DNA of 64,000 nt from Myroides albus. GTDB lineage: Bacteria > Bacteroidota > Bacteroidia > Flavobacteriales > Flavobacteriaceae. The notes under the pieces were generated by a model. The model was not told the DNA's origin, made no database searches, and saw only the letters and a list, made by a program, of their open reading frames with translations. Shown here in pieces: positions 18,747 to 30,595 of this stretch; the stretch's first letter is position 1, and the number at the start of each line of letters is the position of its first letter. A program made the translations under genes and the position numbers. Location of the stretch: positions 1 to 64,000 of the forward strand of contig NZ_WMJX01000006.1 of assembly GCF_009711045.1 (NCBI RefSeq). Reading direction: 5' to 3'.

Positions 18747-19412
18747 GTTATAGGAAAAGTTTAAGCAGAAACTTATGAGGTATTAGTCTATATGAGTTCG
18801 TTTTCGATGGGTAATAATAAAATAAAAGTATCTGATGTGGGTTTCTGTAGCAATGTGAGAAAGAAAAACGACGACATAAATAGGCTGCAAAATGAATCTC
18901 AGTTGCAATATCGTTAGTAACTATTTTATTTTTGTAATTGCCTTATATATGGATCATAAAGGCTATTATTCAAAGTTTACTATAGTGAGTTAACATTAAA
19001 TCAGTTGTAACGTATAATTCAATTGGGCTCATTGCCAATAAAGCTTCCAAATTCTTCTGAAATAAGCTATCTCAAACTCAAAATAGAGAACTGTTGAATA
19101 GTTAATATTTCATGCCATAACTTCCCCTAATTTAAGAACTATTGAATCAATACTATATCATGTGTATTTTTTAATTTTATATCTCAAATAAAAATAGAAA
19201 GGAATATGCAGTTCATGTCACAATTCTGCAACACTCTATAAAACCAATATAGAAGCTTTACAAGAGTCGAAGTAGAGAAGTATTTCAATCCAATTTGTAG
19301 AAGAAGGTGTGATTTAGAAAAAACTCTTTATCTTCATATTTGTTTTTATATATCAATTGAAAGAAAAACTGTGAAAAGATTGCAATTTGGGATTAATAAG
19401 GGTAGGTTAATC
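18747..19412. other. Gene-free stretch before gyrB
   Basis: About 670 bases with stops in every frame and no recognisable domain, RNA or repeat. It may hold decayed sequence, but I see nothing that can be named. Confidence 0.4.
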
Positions 19413-19443
19413 TTGATAAAGTCTTTGAATTAGTTTATATTTG
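19413..19443 (+). promoter_or_regulatory. gyrB promoter
   Basis: TTG at 19413-19415, 20 bases, then TATATTTG at 19436-19443, giving a short leader before the ATG at 19470. Confidence 0.7.
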
Positions 19444-19460
19444 TACGTTACTTATTTTAG

Positions 19461-21410
<1,950 letters not shown>

Positions 21411-21425
21411 CATATAATAAAAAAT

Positions 21426-21458
21426 AAAGGTCATGCATATTTGTAATGACCTTTTTTT
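21426..21458 (+). terminator. gyrB terminator
   Basis: AAAGGTCAT pairs with ATGACCTTT and is followed by T7, 15 bases after the gyrB stop. Confidence 0.85.
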
Positions 21459-21483
21459 AATAACATAAATCAAAGATATAAGT

Positions 21484-22419
21484 ATGAAAGTTTCTATCAT
21501 TGGCGCAGGAAATGTTGGGGCAACCTGTGCAGAAGTTATTGCAAATAGAGGAATTGCAAGTGAAGTTGTCTTAGTAGATATCGTTGAAGGCTATGCCGAA
21601 GGTAAAGCGATGGATATTATGCAATGTGCTGCTACTTCAGGATTTGATACTGTTGTAAGTGGTTCTACAAATGATTATTCAAAAACGGCAAATAGCAACG
21701 TTGTTGTTGTAACTTCTGGAATACCACGTAAACCAGGCATGACAAGAGAGGAGTTAATCGGAACAAATGCAGCTATTGTTAAAACAGTTATTGAAAGTGC
21801 TTTAAAATTCTCTAAAGATGCCATATTTGTAATTGTAACTAATCCATTAGATACAATGGCTTTAGCAGCTTTAAAAATTACAGGTTTACCTAAAAACAGA
21901 ATTATTGGAATGGGTGGAGCATTGGATTCTTCTCGTTTTAGATATTTCTTGAGTCAAAAATTCCAAAAACCTATGGCTGATGTTGAAGGTTTAGTTATCG
22001 GTGGGCATGGTGATACAACTATGATTCCACTTACGCGATTTGCAACTTATAAAGGAGTTCCTTTTAGTGAATTTGCATCGGAACAGGACTTAGAAGAAGT
22101 GGCAAAACAAACTATGGTAGGTGGAGCAACTTTGACTAAACTACTTGGTACTTCAGCATGGTATGCACCAGGAGCATCTGTTTCATATATAGTAGATTGC
22201 ATTTTAAACGATAGAAAAAAGATGGTTCCATGTTCAGCTTTTCTTCAAGGAGAATATGGAGTAAAAGATTTGTTTATTGGGGTTCCATGTATCCTTGGAA
22301 AAAATGGAATTGAAAGCATAGTAGAATTCAATTTGAACGATGCTGAAAAGGCAAAATTCAATGCAAGTGTAGAAGCGATATTAGAAACGAATAAAGGATT
22401 AACAAATTTTTTGGGTTAA
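21484..22419 (+). CDS. mdh: Malate dehydrogenase
   Basis: A 311-residue NAD-dependent malate dehydrogenase of the lactate-dehydrogenase-like class. The NAD site GAGNVGATCAE is at 7-17. The substrate loop IPRKPGMTR carries the arginines that select malate over lactate, and the catalytic His lies in GGHGDTTMIP. It interconverts malate and oxaloacetate in the citric-acid cycle. The gene follows gyrB but is separated by a terminator. No good -7 box was found in the short spacer, so its promoter is not placed. Confidence 0.97.
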   Translation: MKVSIIGAGNVGATCAEVIANRGIASEVVLVDIVEGYAEGKAMDIMQCAATSGFDTVVSGSTNDYSKTANSNVVVVTSGIPRKPGMTREELIGTNAAIVKTVIESALKFSKDAIFVIVTNPLDTMALAALKITGLPKNRIIGMGGALDSSRFRYFLSQKFQKPMADVEGLVIGGHGDTTMIPLTRFATYKGVPFSEFASEQDLEEVAKQTMVGGATLTKLLGTSAWYAPGASVSYIVDCILNDRKKMVPCSAFLQGEYGVKDLFIGVPCILGKNGIESIVEFNLNDAEKAKFNASVEAILETNKGLTNFLG

Positions 22420-22486
22420 TAAGCTGAAATGTTAAAATAAAGTAATACTTTGCGACTGTTTTTTACTGATATTCTTCAAGGAAATA

Positions 22487-22517
22487 TTGGTTAAGTATTA
22501 TGCATATTTTATATTTG
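22487..22517 (+). promoter_or_regulatory. secDF promoter
   Basis: TTG at 22487-22489, 20 bases, then TATATTTG at 22510-22517, 39 bases ahead of the secDF ATG. Confidence 0.7.
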
Positions 22518-22556
22518 CTCGTTTTTAAAATAATAAATAATTAATTTTTAATAATA

Positions 22557-25550
22557 ATGCAGAACAAAGGACTCGTTAAATTTTTTGCAATAATATTTGC
22601 ATTGGTAAGTATTTACCAACTTTCATTCACCTTTGTTACCAACCATTATGAAGATAAGGCTAAGGCTTTTGCTGGAGGAGACTCTAATAAAGAGTTTCAA
22701 TACTTAGATTCTATTGGTAATCAAACGGTATTTTTAGGACAGACATTTAATGAAGTAAGAGCTAAGCAAATCAATAAAGGTTTGGACTTAGAAGGAGGAA
22801 TTAGTGTGACTTTACAGATTTCTATTAAAGATATCTTGAAAGGTTTATCTAATAACTCAAAAAATGCTGTTTTTAATAAGGCATTAGCTGATGCTGAGTC
22901 TATGAGACAAGGAAACCAAACATATTTAGATGGTTTCTTTCAAGCTTTCGATAAAGCGTCAAATGGAACAGTAAAATTAGCTTCTTCAGACATCTTCGCT
23001 AATAGAAATCTTAGCGAAATAACAGTAGATATGTCTGATAGCCAAGTAAAAACAATTTTAGAAAAAAAGGTTGCTGAGTCTGTCGAGAGTGCTTATCGAG
23101 TTTTTAGAGAGCGTATTGACAAGTTTGGAGTAAGTCAACCTACTATTCAATTGTTGGGTACTTCTGGGCGTATCTTAGTAGAATTACCAGGAGCTAAGGA
23201 CATTGATCGTATTAAGAACTTATTGCAAAGTACTGCTCAATTAGAATTTTGGGAAACTTTCAAAAACAAAGAGATTAGAGGATTCCTATATTCTGCTAAC
23301 GCATATTTAGAGTCAACAGAGAAAAAAGTTGATACTAAAAAACAAGAGGTAGTAGATAATACAACTTCTGAAAAATCTGAATTAGAAGCTATTTTAGGTG
23401 CTGCTAACAATGATAGTATTGCAGCTGAACCAGTTTCAAGAGGACCAATCCTTGACTTAATGTTAGGAGAAGGTAATCCAGAGGGGCCAATCTTAGCTTA
23501 TTTCCAAGCAAGAGATACTGTAAAGGTAAATGCATTGTTAAAGCGTCAAGATGTTCGCAATTTATTGCCAGCAGATCAGAAATACGCTCGTTTTGTGTGG
23601 GGTAAACCTGCAAAGAAAAACGAAGGTGTAGTTGAATTGTACGCTTTAAAAACTAATCGCGATGGTATTCCACCATTAAGTGGTAGTGTTGTTACTGGTG
23701 CTCAAGATGAATTTGATCAGTTTGGTAAATCAGTTGTAGGAATGCAAATGAGTCCAAAAGGTGCAAAAATCTGGGAAGACTTAACTGGTAAAGCTTATAG
23801 AGAGGGATCTCAAATTGCAATTGTATTAGATAACGTTGTGTATTCTGCTCCAGGTGTTACTTCAGGACCTATCTCAGGTGGAAGATCATCTATCTCAGGA
23901 GATTTTACAATTGCTGATGCAAAAGATTTAGCTAATATTTTAAGAGCTGGTAAACTACCTGCAGGTGCTGATATAGTTCAGTCAGAAGTTGTAGGACCAT
24001 CACTTGGACAAGAAGCTATTGATGCTGGTATGTTATCTGCTGTAGCTGGTTTAATTATTGTAGCAGCTTGGATGGCATTCTACTACGGAAGAGCTGGATG
24101 GTATGCAAACATTGCTTTATTAGCTAACTTGTTAATCTTATTTGGTGTTTTAGCAAGCTTAGGTGCTGTATTAACTCTACCTGGTATTGCAGGTATTGTA
24201 TTGACAATGGGTACTGCGGTGGATGCAAACATTATTATCTCTGAACGTGCAAAAGAATGTCTACGCAAGGGAATGAATCTTTCAGAGACAATCAAAGAAT
24301 CATATAGCTGGCATGGAGCAATGCGTCCTATCGTTGATGCTAACGTTACACATATCTTAACAGGGGTTATTTTATTTGCTTTTGGTGATGGACCTATCAA
24401 AGGATTCGCAACTACTTTATTAATCGGTATTGCTACATCTTTGTTCACATCTATTTTTATTGCTCGTATCTTTATGGATAGAGATGTAATAAAAGGAAGA
24501 ACTTTAGCTTTCTGTACAAGTATAACTAAAAACTGGTTCACTAATTTCCATTTTGATTTCTTGAAATTGAAGAAAGCTACTTATGGACTATCAGCAGTGA
24601 TTGTAATTGTTTCTTTTGTATCATTCTTTACTAATGGATTTGATGAAGGAACTGACTTTGTAGGAGGTAGAACTTTCCAAGTGCGTTTTGATCAACCTGT
24701 TGCAGCTACTGAAGTAGGTGATAAGTTAGGTCAAGTATTTGGTGTGAATGTGGAAGCGAAGGTGTTTGGTAACAAAGAACAACTTAAGATTACTACCAAA
24801 TATAGAGTAGAAGAAGAAGGTGCTGCAGTTGATAAAGAAGTAAACGAGAAGTTATATGAAGGACTAAAACCTTTCTATAAAGAGGAGTTAACTTATGATC
24901 AATTTGTAAACACTGGTGAAGGTAAGAGTTTAGGGGTTATTCAAGCTTCTAAAATCGGACCGAGTATGGCAAAAGACGTAAAACAAAATGCGTACTGGGC
25001 TGTTATTGGTTCTATGATTGCAATCTTTATTTACCTTGCTATCTCATTCAAAAAATGGCAATACTCACTTGGAGCAATTATTTCTGTAGCGCACGATGTT
25101 ATTTTCGTATTGGGTATTTACTCTTTAACTTATAAGATTATGCCTTGGCACATGGAGATTGACCAACACTTTATTGCAGCTATATTAACTGTAATTGGTT
25201 ACTCAATGAATGATACTGTTATTGTATTTGACCGTGTACGTGAATATATTGCAGGTAAAACGAAAGGAGATTTCAATAAGATTGTTAATGACTCTGTAAA
25301 TACAACATTATCAAGAACAATCAATACTTCTGTAACATTAATCATGGTATTATTGATTATGTTTATCTTTGGTGGAGATTCAATTAGAGGATTTGTTTTC
25401 GCTATGTTGATTGGTATCGTTGTAGGTACTTATTCATCATTATTCTTAGCAACTCCAGTATTAGTTGATACAATGCCTCGTAAGGATAAAGAAGAAATTG
25501 AAAAGAGACACAAAGAAGCTCAAGAAGAATTAGCTGCAGAGCAAGCTTAA
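22557..25550 (+). CDS. secDF: Protein-export membrane protein SecDF fusion
   Basis: A 997-residue fusion of SecD and SecF in one chain, as is normal in Bacteroidetes. The SecD half has KGLDLEGGISVTL near residue 74, a periplasmic P1 domain (AYRVFRERIDKFGV) and a six-helix block with GTAVDANIIISERAKE. The SecF half begins near residue 665, with GTDFVGGRTFQVRF and then GYSMNDTVIVFDRVRE. SecDF uses proton flow to pull proteins out of the SecYEG channel. It has its own promoter and a good terminator. Confidence 0.97.
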   Translation: MQNKGLVKFFAIIFALVSIYQLSFTFVTNHYEDKAKAFAGGDSNKEFQYLDSIGNQTVFLGQTFNEVRAKQINKGLDLEGGISVTLQISIKDILKGLSNNSKNAVFNKALADAESMRQGNQTYLDGFFQAFDKASNGTVKLASSDIFANRNLSEITVDMSDSQVKTILEKKVAESVESAYRVFRERIDKFGVSQPTIQLLGTSGRILVELPGAKDIDRIKNLLQSTAQLEFWETFKNKEIRGFLYSANAYLESTEKKVDTKKQEVVDNTTSEKSELEAILGAANNDSIAAEPVSRGPILDLMLGEGNPEGPILAYFQARDTVKVNALLKRQDVRNLLPADQKYARFVWGKPAKKNEGVVELYALKTNRDGIPPLSGSVVTGAQDEFDQFGKSVVGMQMSPKGAKIWEDLTGKAYREGSQIAIVLDNVVYSAPGVTSGPISGGRSSISGDFTIADAKDLANILRAGKLPAGADIVQSEVVGPSLGQEAIDAGMLSAVAGLIIVAAWMAFYYGRAGWYANIALLANLLILFGVLASLGAVLTLPGIAGIVLTMGTAVDANIIISERAKECLRKGMNLSETIKESYSWHGAMRPIVDANVTHILTGVILFAFGDGPIKGFATTLLIGIATSLFTSIFIARIFMDRDVIKGRTLAFCTSITKNWFTNFHFDFLKLKKATYGLSAVIVIVSFVSFFTNGFDEGTDFVGGRTFQVRFDQPVAATEVGDKLGQVFGVNVEAKVFGNKEQLKITTKYRVEEEGAAVDKEVNEKLYEGLKPFYKEELTYDQFVNTGEGKSLGVIQASKIGPSMAKDVKQNAYWAVIGSMIAIFIYLAISFKKWQYSLGAIISVAHDVIFVLGIYSLTYKIMPWHMEIDQHFIAAILTVIGYSMNDTVIVFDRVREYIAGKTKGDFNKIVNDSVNTTLSRTINTSVTLIMVLLIMFIFGGDSIRGFVFAMLIGIVVGTYSSLFLATPVLVDTMPRKDKEEIEKRHKEAQEELAAEQA

Positions 25551-25572
25551 TCTTTTTTGACTTACAATATAT

Positions 25573-25602
25573 AAAAGCCACTCAGTAATGAGTGGCTTTT
25601 GT
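25573..25602 (+). terminator. secDF terminator
   Basis: AAAAGCCACTC pairs with GAGTGGCTTTT, 22 bases after the stop. Confidence 0.85.
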
Positions 25603-26135
25603 TATTAATTGAATTATCAAGAAACTTTAATATAGAAGTATGATAATCTTCTCTAAAAGTCAAACAGTTTCTATGTGATATAAGACAATAGTATAGCTAT
25701 GACTTCATTGCTTATTAATAGAAAGGTTTAGATGAGTTTGCGATATGTATTTAGCCATAGATATATTATTTCTGTATTAGATCTAATAGAATCGCTTGTT
25801 GATTAGAATAGTTATGCAACTTAGCAGCATTTGTTATGGTAGTATACATTTACTTAAATGAAAGTAAACAGGTTAGTACAGAGATTATTGATTGATTTAC
25901 TTTAAAAAGTATTGTTGATAGCATATAGATAGTCAAGGAACAAAAGTAGTAATGACTTTATTACACAATGGAGACTTGACAATAAGAGCATTTTATAACA
26001 ATATAAGGTCAATGATTTATTTGAAGAATTAAATATCAAATGCTATTAAATCAAGCTTTAGTATTATTAATGAAAACAATCGAAAAGGATGTATATTCAA
26101 TTTTAATCAATATACTTAATATAAAAATTAAGTTT
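25603..26135. other. Gene-free stretch
   Basis: About 530 bases of AT-rich DNA. Only very short frames are present (for example 24 codons near 25733) and none has a domain or a ribosome site. Nothing can be named. Confidence 0.4.
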
Positions 26136-26170
26136 GTTCCCATTGACATAAAGAGTTAATGGGAACTTTT
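26136..26170 (-). terminator. Terminator of the methyltransferase-Nudix gene
   Basis: GTTCCCATT pairs with AATGGGAAC just past the end of the minus-strand gene, with T-rich sequence after it on that strand. Confidence 0.6.
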
Positions 26171-26173
26171 ATA

Positions 26174-28309
26174 TTACTGATTTTTGATACAGTGATTTAA
26201 TCTAAAAATGGCGATAAGCAAATGAGCATCTTGAATCTTTTGAATATTTTTTAGTAGTTCATCTAAATTAACCCAGTATAGCTGTTCACTTGGCTTATCT
26301 AAGTGAACGAGATATGGGTATGCCTGCTCAGGTGTGATACCTATACTTGGAAAGTATTTTTCACCAAGCTTTGAGTAATGTGTTACTTGGCAACCTTCGA
26401 TCTTTAAACTTGAGAGATACTGTTCTAATTGATTAAAATGAGCTATATTCTTGTTTAAGCGAAACGCAGGAACAGTAATTATTGAACTATTGCCAGAAAA
26501 GGATTGAGGCACAGGTAAATCCCTTCTTTCTAAACCTATATAAACTTGATCTTCTTTCTTAACTACAGGTATGGTTACCACTGTATTGCAGCTATAAGTT
26601 CTCGGATATACATATTCAAGTATTGTATTACTGTGCATTTGTTTTGTTTCGCTAAAATAAGCTCTACTCGAACGCATAAATTCAGCATTTTCTAAACTGT
26701 TTTCATATACTTGAGTATTTATACTTAATAAATCATGAATATTAGTAATTTTTAGTTCTGTTGTCGTTGTTATAGTTGGTTTAATACCTAACCACTTAGG
26801 TAAAGCCATTTTTAAGTTAAAGAATAAATTGTAAATATTTAACTCTAATCTAGCCTCTACTAAAGCTCCAGTCTGAGCGGTACTTAATAGTTGGGCTGCG
26901 TCATATTCGTGTAAGAAACCAGAATCTTTAAATCCTGTGATACTTCCATCTAAAGGTAGGTTCTGTTTTATTGTCTTTTCAAGTGGTAAGAACAAGGCCT
27001 TTACTCTTTCATTTATCCCTCCTGGTGAAGTATAATAGGATAGAGAATTAGTGAACATTGTCTCATTAGCTTGTATCTTAAATCTCCTTTGTAATTCGGC
27101 ACATAAGTCATTACTTTCTCCAAGGGCAATTCCCTCTGTAATATAACCGCTGTAGTGTTTACAATCTATAATGGGCGAGTCTGTGTTTAAATTGGCAAGA
27201 GGACGTGGGTATCCATGCTTTGCAATAATCTTTAAACCTTCGTTTGTATTTCGGTATGGAATAATGTCAATTACACTATTGGGACGTTCTACGACATCGT
27301 AAATTTGCTTTGTATTCTTATTGATAAAAGACGAATGTTTGAGAAAAGGTACTTGAGCTTTTGGTAGGTGGCGAACGAGTTGAATGTCTTTTCCTTGAAC
27401 CACTTTTTCACCAGCAATTAGGTAGTTAGTTGGAGGAAAGCCTATATCATTGCCATTTAAGTCATAGATTGTAAATTCTCCTTTATAACGATTGTTAATG
27501 ATCCACTGATTATAAATTGGAGCAGATACAATAATACGCAAGCCTAATTCTTTAAAGATCGTCTCAAAGTCACTTTGTGTATAATAACCATATTCCTCTT
27601 GTAATTCAATATTCCAGTTGGCATAGTAATCTTTTCGGCGGACAAACTCTACTACATCAGTATAATAAGCTTGAAAGCGTTTGGTATTGGTTTTTATAGA
27701 AGGTAATTCCGCTATTGGAAACCCTTGTTCAGTCGCTAAAGATCTTGCAGTTTTACTAAATTGAATAAAGAGATCTGCATCGTTTGGTCTATCTTTTTTA
27801 TCCAGAGTAGAAAACTCTACTACAACCTCTTTTTGTTCTACCTTTACAAAGTCACGGATGACAAGTATACCGTTCTCTTTCAGTAAATCTACTTGCCTTT
27901 TAAGGGTGCTCAAAGCTCTATTAGAATCATAATCATTGTAAGAAGTGATGTGATGAATAGCAGAGCAATTAAAAAAGCCACTAATTGTATTTTCTTCAAA
28001 TGCCAATAGTTTTTCTCCATCATCTTCTTTGAACGTAAGATTGGGCATTGTATATAAATCATTTGCAATTTCGACCATCTTAGGGTTTATATCGACTCCA
28101 ATAATATGTTGGTTAGGGAATAGTTGAGCAAGGATTGCCGTACTGGTTCCTGAGGCCATTCCAACATCTACTATAGTATTCCCATCCTTAGGTTGAAAGA
28201 AAACACTTGCAGACGCAACCTTTTCAATGGAAATAGCATCCATTGCTTGTAAATATTGTTGATAATCTTTTTTATTACCTCTATCCTGAGTAGTATATTT
28301 GATATCCAT
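26174..28309 (-). CDS. Methyltransferase fused to two degenerate Nudix-like domains
   Basis: A 711-residue soluble protein of unusual layout. Residues about 1-280 form a class I SAM-dependent methyltransferase: motif I VDVGMASGTS at 47-56, the acidic ribose-binding GVDIN at 71-75, and a later ILVIRDF strand. Residues about 345-500 look like a Nudix hydrolase fold, with strand DIIPYRN, then TEGIALGESNDLCAELQRRF in the position of the Nudix box. The catalytic REUxEE residues are replaced there (AELQRR). Residues about 575-700 look like a second Nudix-like unit (VVTIPVVKK, then YFPSIGITPEQAYPYLV), also without a canonical box. The substrate is unknown. It is monocistronic with its own terminator. 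The Nudix assignment is by eye and moderate. Confidence 0.65.
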   Translation of the reverse strand: MDIKYTTQDRGNKKDYQQYLQAMDAISIEKVASASVFFQPKDGNTIVDVGMASGTSTAILAQLFPNQHIIGVDINPKMVEIANDLYTMPNLTFKEDDGEKLLAFEENTISGFFNCSAIHHITSYNDYDSNRALSTLKRQVDLLKENGILVIRDFVKVEQKEVVVEFSTLDKKDRPNDADLFIQFSKTARSLATEQGFPIAELPSIKTNTKRFQAYYTDVVEFVRRKDYYANWNIELQEEYGYYTQSDFETIFKELGLRIIVSAPIYNQWIINNRYKGEFTIYDLNGNDIGFPPTNYLIAGEKVVQGKDIQLVRHLPKAQVPFLKHSSFINKNTKQIYDVVERPNSVIDIIPYRNTNEGLKIIAKHGYPRPLANLNTDSPIIDCKHYSGYITEGIALGESNDLCAELQRRFKIQANETMFTNSLSYYTSPGGINERVKALFLPLEKTIKQNLPLDGSITGFKDSGFLHEYDAAQLLSTAQTGALVEARLELNIYNLFFNLKMALPKWLGIKPTITTTTELKITNIHDLLSINTQVYENSLENAEFMRSSRAYFSETKQMHSNTILEYVYPRTYSCNTVVTIPVVKKEDQVYIGLERRDLPVPQSFSGNSSIITVPAFRLNKNIAHFNQLEQYLSSLKIEGCQVTHYSKLGEKYFPSIGITPEQAYPYLVHLDKPSEQLYWVNLDELLKNIQKIQDAHLLIAIFRLNHCIKNQ

Positions 28310-28421
28310 TTTGATGTATATTTTGCCTGATGAAAAGTAGTGATTTTATGCTATAAAAGGCAACGAAAATTTACATTAAATAGGGTGGAGGCGATTTGTC
28401 TTAATTATGAAATAAAGTAGA

Positions 28422-28886
28422 ATGAAAAATATAATTAGAATAATTCTTATGTATTTTGTGGGATATGCAATTCTCTTGATGCTGCTTGTGTTTGTCTTGC
28501 CAATATCTTCCAAAGTGTTAATTATCGTTTTGTCACTGATAACGTTATTATTAGGCAGTTTGATTACTTATCAATTTTTAAAAGATAAAAAGCAATATAA
28601 CAATACTCTTTATAGTCATCCATCACATATACCTATGCTTTCGGACTCAGTAAATCTAAGAGGATACAAGAAGATTTCCTCTAAAGCACTTTTGTTTAAA
28701 AGCGCAGTAAGCAATATTGAATCGTACTTTAATTCCCAAAATCTATCTCTCGTGTATCCAAACAGCGGTAAAGTAAATTATCCTTTAGATTCAATTGTGG
28801 AAGTAAAGCGCACAAGTACTAAGATTGCCAACACATCCGTTTGGAGTATTTCTATAAGTGAGGCAGGGGGGGATAATAACCTATAA
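28422..28886 (+). CDS. Small membrane protein, frame probably broken at a G7 tract
   Basis: As the sequence stands, a 154-residue protein with two membrane helices (about 4-27 and 30-52) and a soluble C-terminal domain. It ends with GGDNNL right after a run of seven G at 28866-28872. With six G the frame would run on to a stop at 28975-28977. That would add a convincing protein-like tail (IITYKFILNIRLWNKD, then FYNFLLQANPTAVKS). The true gene is therefore likely 28422-28977, either phase-variable or with a recent or sequencing indel. The function is unknown. It is followed by the DUF4177 gene. Confidence 0.65.
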   Translation: MKNIIRIILMYFVGYAILLMLLVFVLPISSKVLIIVLSLITLLLGSLITYQFLKDKKQYNNTLYSHPSHIPMLSDSVNLRGYKKISSKALLFKSAVSNIESYFNSQNLSLVYPNSGKVNYPLDSIVEVKRTSTKIANTSVWSISISEAGGDNNL

Positions 28887-29039
28887 GTTTATCCTTAACA
28901 TTCGCTTGTGGAATAAAGACTTTATAAGCTTTTATAATTTTCTATTACAAGCAAATCCAACGGCAGTGAAATCATAGCGTAAGTGGCTAAGTATATAAAA
29001 AAGGATTATCTTAGAACTAATAATTAATAATATTGTCTT

Positions 29040-29228
29040 ATGAAAAGATTTGAATACAAAACAATTGAAATTCTAACCAATGGATTCTTTGCCAAAATGA
29101 AAATAGAAGAAGCGGATAGGATATTAAATGATTTAGGAAGTCAAGGTTGGGAACTTGTATCTGCAGCCCCTTGTATTACCGGGAGTACTACACAAAGAAT
29201 CTATTATACTTTCAAGAGAGAAATATAA
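29040..29228 (+). CDS. DUF4177 domain protein
   Basis: A 62-residue protein fitting DUF4177 over its whole length: it opens with YKTIEI, has LNDLGSQGWELVSAAP in the centre and ends YYTFKREI. The family is a small alpha/beta fold of unknown function, common in Bacteroidetes. It lies after the small membrane-protein gene and ahead of a strong terminator shared with lgt. Confidence 0.8.
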   Translation: MKRFEYKTIEILTNGFFAKMKIEEADRILNDLGSQGWELVSAAPCITGSTTQRIYYTFKREI

Positions 29229-29232
29229 ATAG

Positions 29233-29267
29233 AGAGAGCTAATCTTGATTGATTAGCTCTCTTTTTA
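29233..29267. terminator. Bidirectional terminator
   Basis: AGAGAGCTAATC pairs with GATTAGCTCTCT and is followed by T5, between the convergent DUF4177 gene and lgt. Confidence 0.85.
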
Positions 29268-29269
29268 TT

Positions 29270-30199
29270 TTATGATGTATAAACTCTATTTTTAGCCGTT
29301 ATCCACAGGTAAATTCCTACAAGGATAAACGGAATACTAAGCCATTGTCCTGTTGATAGCAATCCTAAAGTATCTTCAAAGCCTCCTTGGCTACCTTTGA
29401 CAAACTCTACTATAAATCTTACTGTCCATAATAGAACTAAAAAGACACCAAATATTAAACCTAAGTTTTTACGAGCATCTGTCTTCCAGTACATATAGTA
29501 AATTATGATAAAGACAATCACATATCCAAATGCTTCGTACAATTGAGTAGGATGTTTAGGTACTACTTTGGCTAATACTTCGGCAAAACGAGGATCTGTA
29601 GCAGCTGCATGATAAGCTTGGTTGTAATCATTTATCCCAGTGATTTGTCTGATTTCATTTGGTGAAAAGCGATCTCTTAGAAAGCGAATACCCATAGCGC
29701 TTGTTGTTTCATGCCCGACAATTTCAGAGTTGAAAAAGTTACCTAAGCGAACAAATACTCCTCCACTGGTAACAGGTATAACGATTCTATCTAATATCCA
29801 AAGGATAGGTTTCTTTACAATTTTCTTACTGTAATAATACATAACTAAAATAATAGCTATTGCTGCCCCATGACTGGCAAGTCCACTAAATCCAACGATT
29901 TCAAACTTAGGAGAAAAGCGCACAGGGGAGATAATCTCAAAAAGGTGGTCTTTGTAGTAATCCCAATCATAGAAGAATACATGCCCTAATCGAGCTCCAA
30001 CTAAAGTAGCTAATACTGTGTAAATAAAAAGCTTGTCGAGTTTTTCAACTGATTCTCCTTCGCGATCATAGATCTTTTTCATCAAGAACCAACCTAAACC
30101 AAAAGCTACAACAAACATCAAGCTGTAATAGCGCAGTTTAATAAAACCTAAGTCAAATCCTTCTGAAGGATTCCATATCATATTTAGTGAGTGTATCAT
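29270..30199 (-). CDS. lgt: Prolipoprotein diacylglyceryl transferase
   Basis: A 309-residue inner-membrane enzyme with seven hydrophobic segments. It shows the Lgt signature RLGNFFNSEIVGHETTS, the catalytic-region GLASHGAAIAI and HPTQLYEA. It moves a diacylglyceryl group from phosphatidylglycerol to the lipobox Cys of prolipoproteins, the first step of lipoprotein maturation. The many lipoproteins in this window depend on it. It lies downstream of yidD on the same strand with a spacer of about 115 bases. Confidence 0.96.
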   Translation of the reverse strand: MIHSLNMIWNPSEGFDLGFIKLRYYSLMFVVAFGLGWFLMKKIYDREGESVEKLDKLFIYTVLATLVGARLGHVFFYDWDYYKDHLFEIISPVRFSPKFEIVGFSGLASHGAAIAIILVMYYYSKKIVKKPILWILDRIVIPVTSGGVFVRLGNFFNSEIVGHETTSAMGIRFLRDRFSPNEIRQITGINDYNQAYHAAATDPRFAEVLAKVVPKHPTQLYEAFGYVIVFIIIYYMYWKTDARKNLGLIFGVFLVLLWTVRFIVEFVKGSQGGFEDTLGLLSTGQWLSIPFILVGIYLWITAKNRVYTS

Positions 30200-30314
30200 A
30201 AATACAGTGTAGAGTTAAAAGTTAAAAGTATGAATTTATCTTTACTTTTAAAAAAGAGATTGCAGTTTAAGTGCATTCATCATTAAGTTTGTTTAATAAG
30301 GCTGAGTAGTCAAC

Positions 30315-30539
30315 TTAAGGGACAGGATCATATCCTTTACCTCCCCAAGGGCCACAACTCAAAATACGCTTAATAGCCAACCATCCTCCTTTAAATAAAC
30401 CGTGTTTCTTTAAAGCCTCTAAAGTATATTGTGAGCAAGTAGGACTATACCTGCAAGCAGGGGGAAACAGAGGAGATATTGCGACTTGATAAAATCGCAC
30501 AAGCACAATAAAAGGAAATATCAGAATCTTTTTAAGCAT
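30315..30539 (-). CDS. yidD: Membrane-protein insertion efficiency factor YidD
   Basis: A 74-residue protein with the full YidD pattern: an N-terminal amphipathic helix, then [28 protein letters not shown] and the ending [13 protein letters not shown]. It helps YidC insert proteins into the inner membrane. It sits between cysS and lgt on the same strand. A terminator separates it from cysS, so it probably starts its own transcript. Confidence 0.95.
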   Translation of the reverse strand: MLKKILIFPFIVLVRFYQVAISPLFPPACRYSPTCSQYTLEALKKHGLFKGGWLAIKRILSCGPWGGKGYDPVP

Positions 30540-30554
30540 AAGTCTATAAGAATA

Positions 30555-30586
30555 AAAAGCTATAAGAAGGTTATCTTATAGCTTTT
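30555..30586 (-). terminator. cysS terminator
   Basis: AAAAGCTATAAGA pairs with TCTTATAGCTTTT, just past the cysS stop. Confidence 0.8.
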
Positions 30587-30595
30587 ATTATATTA

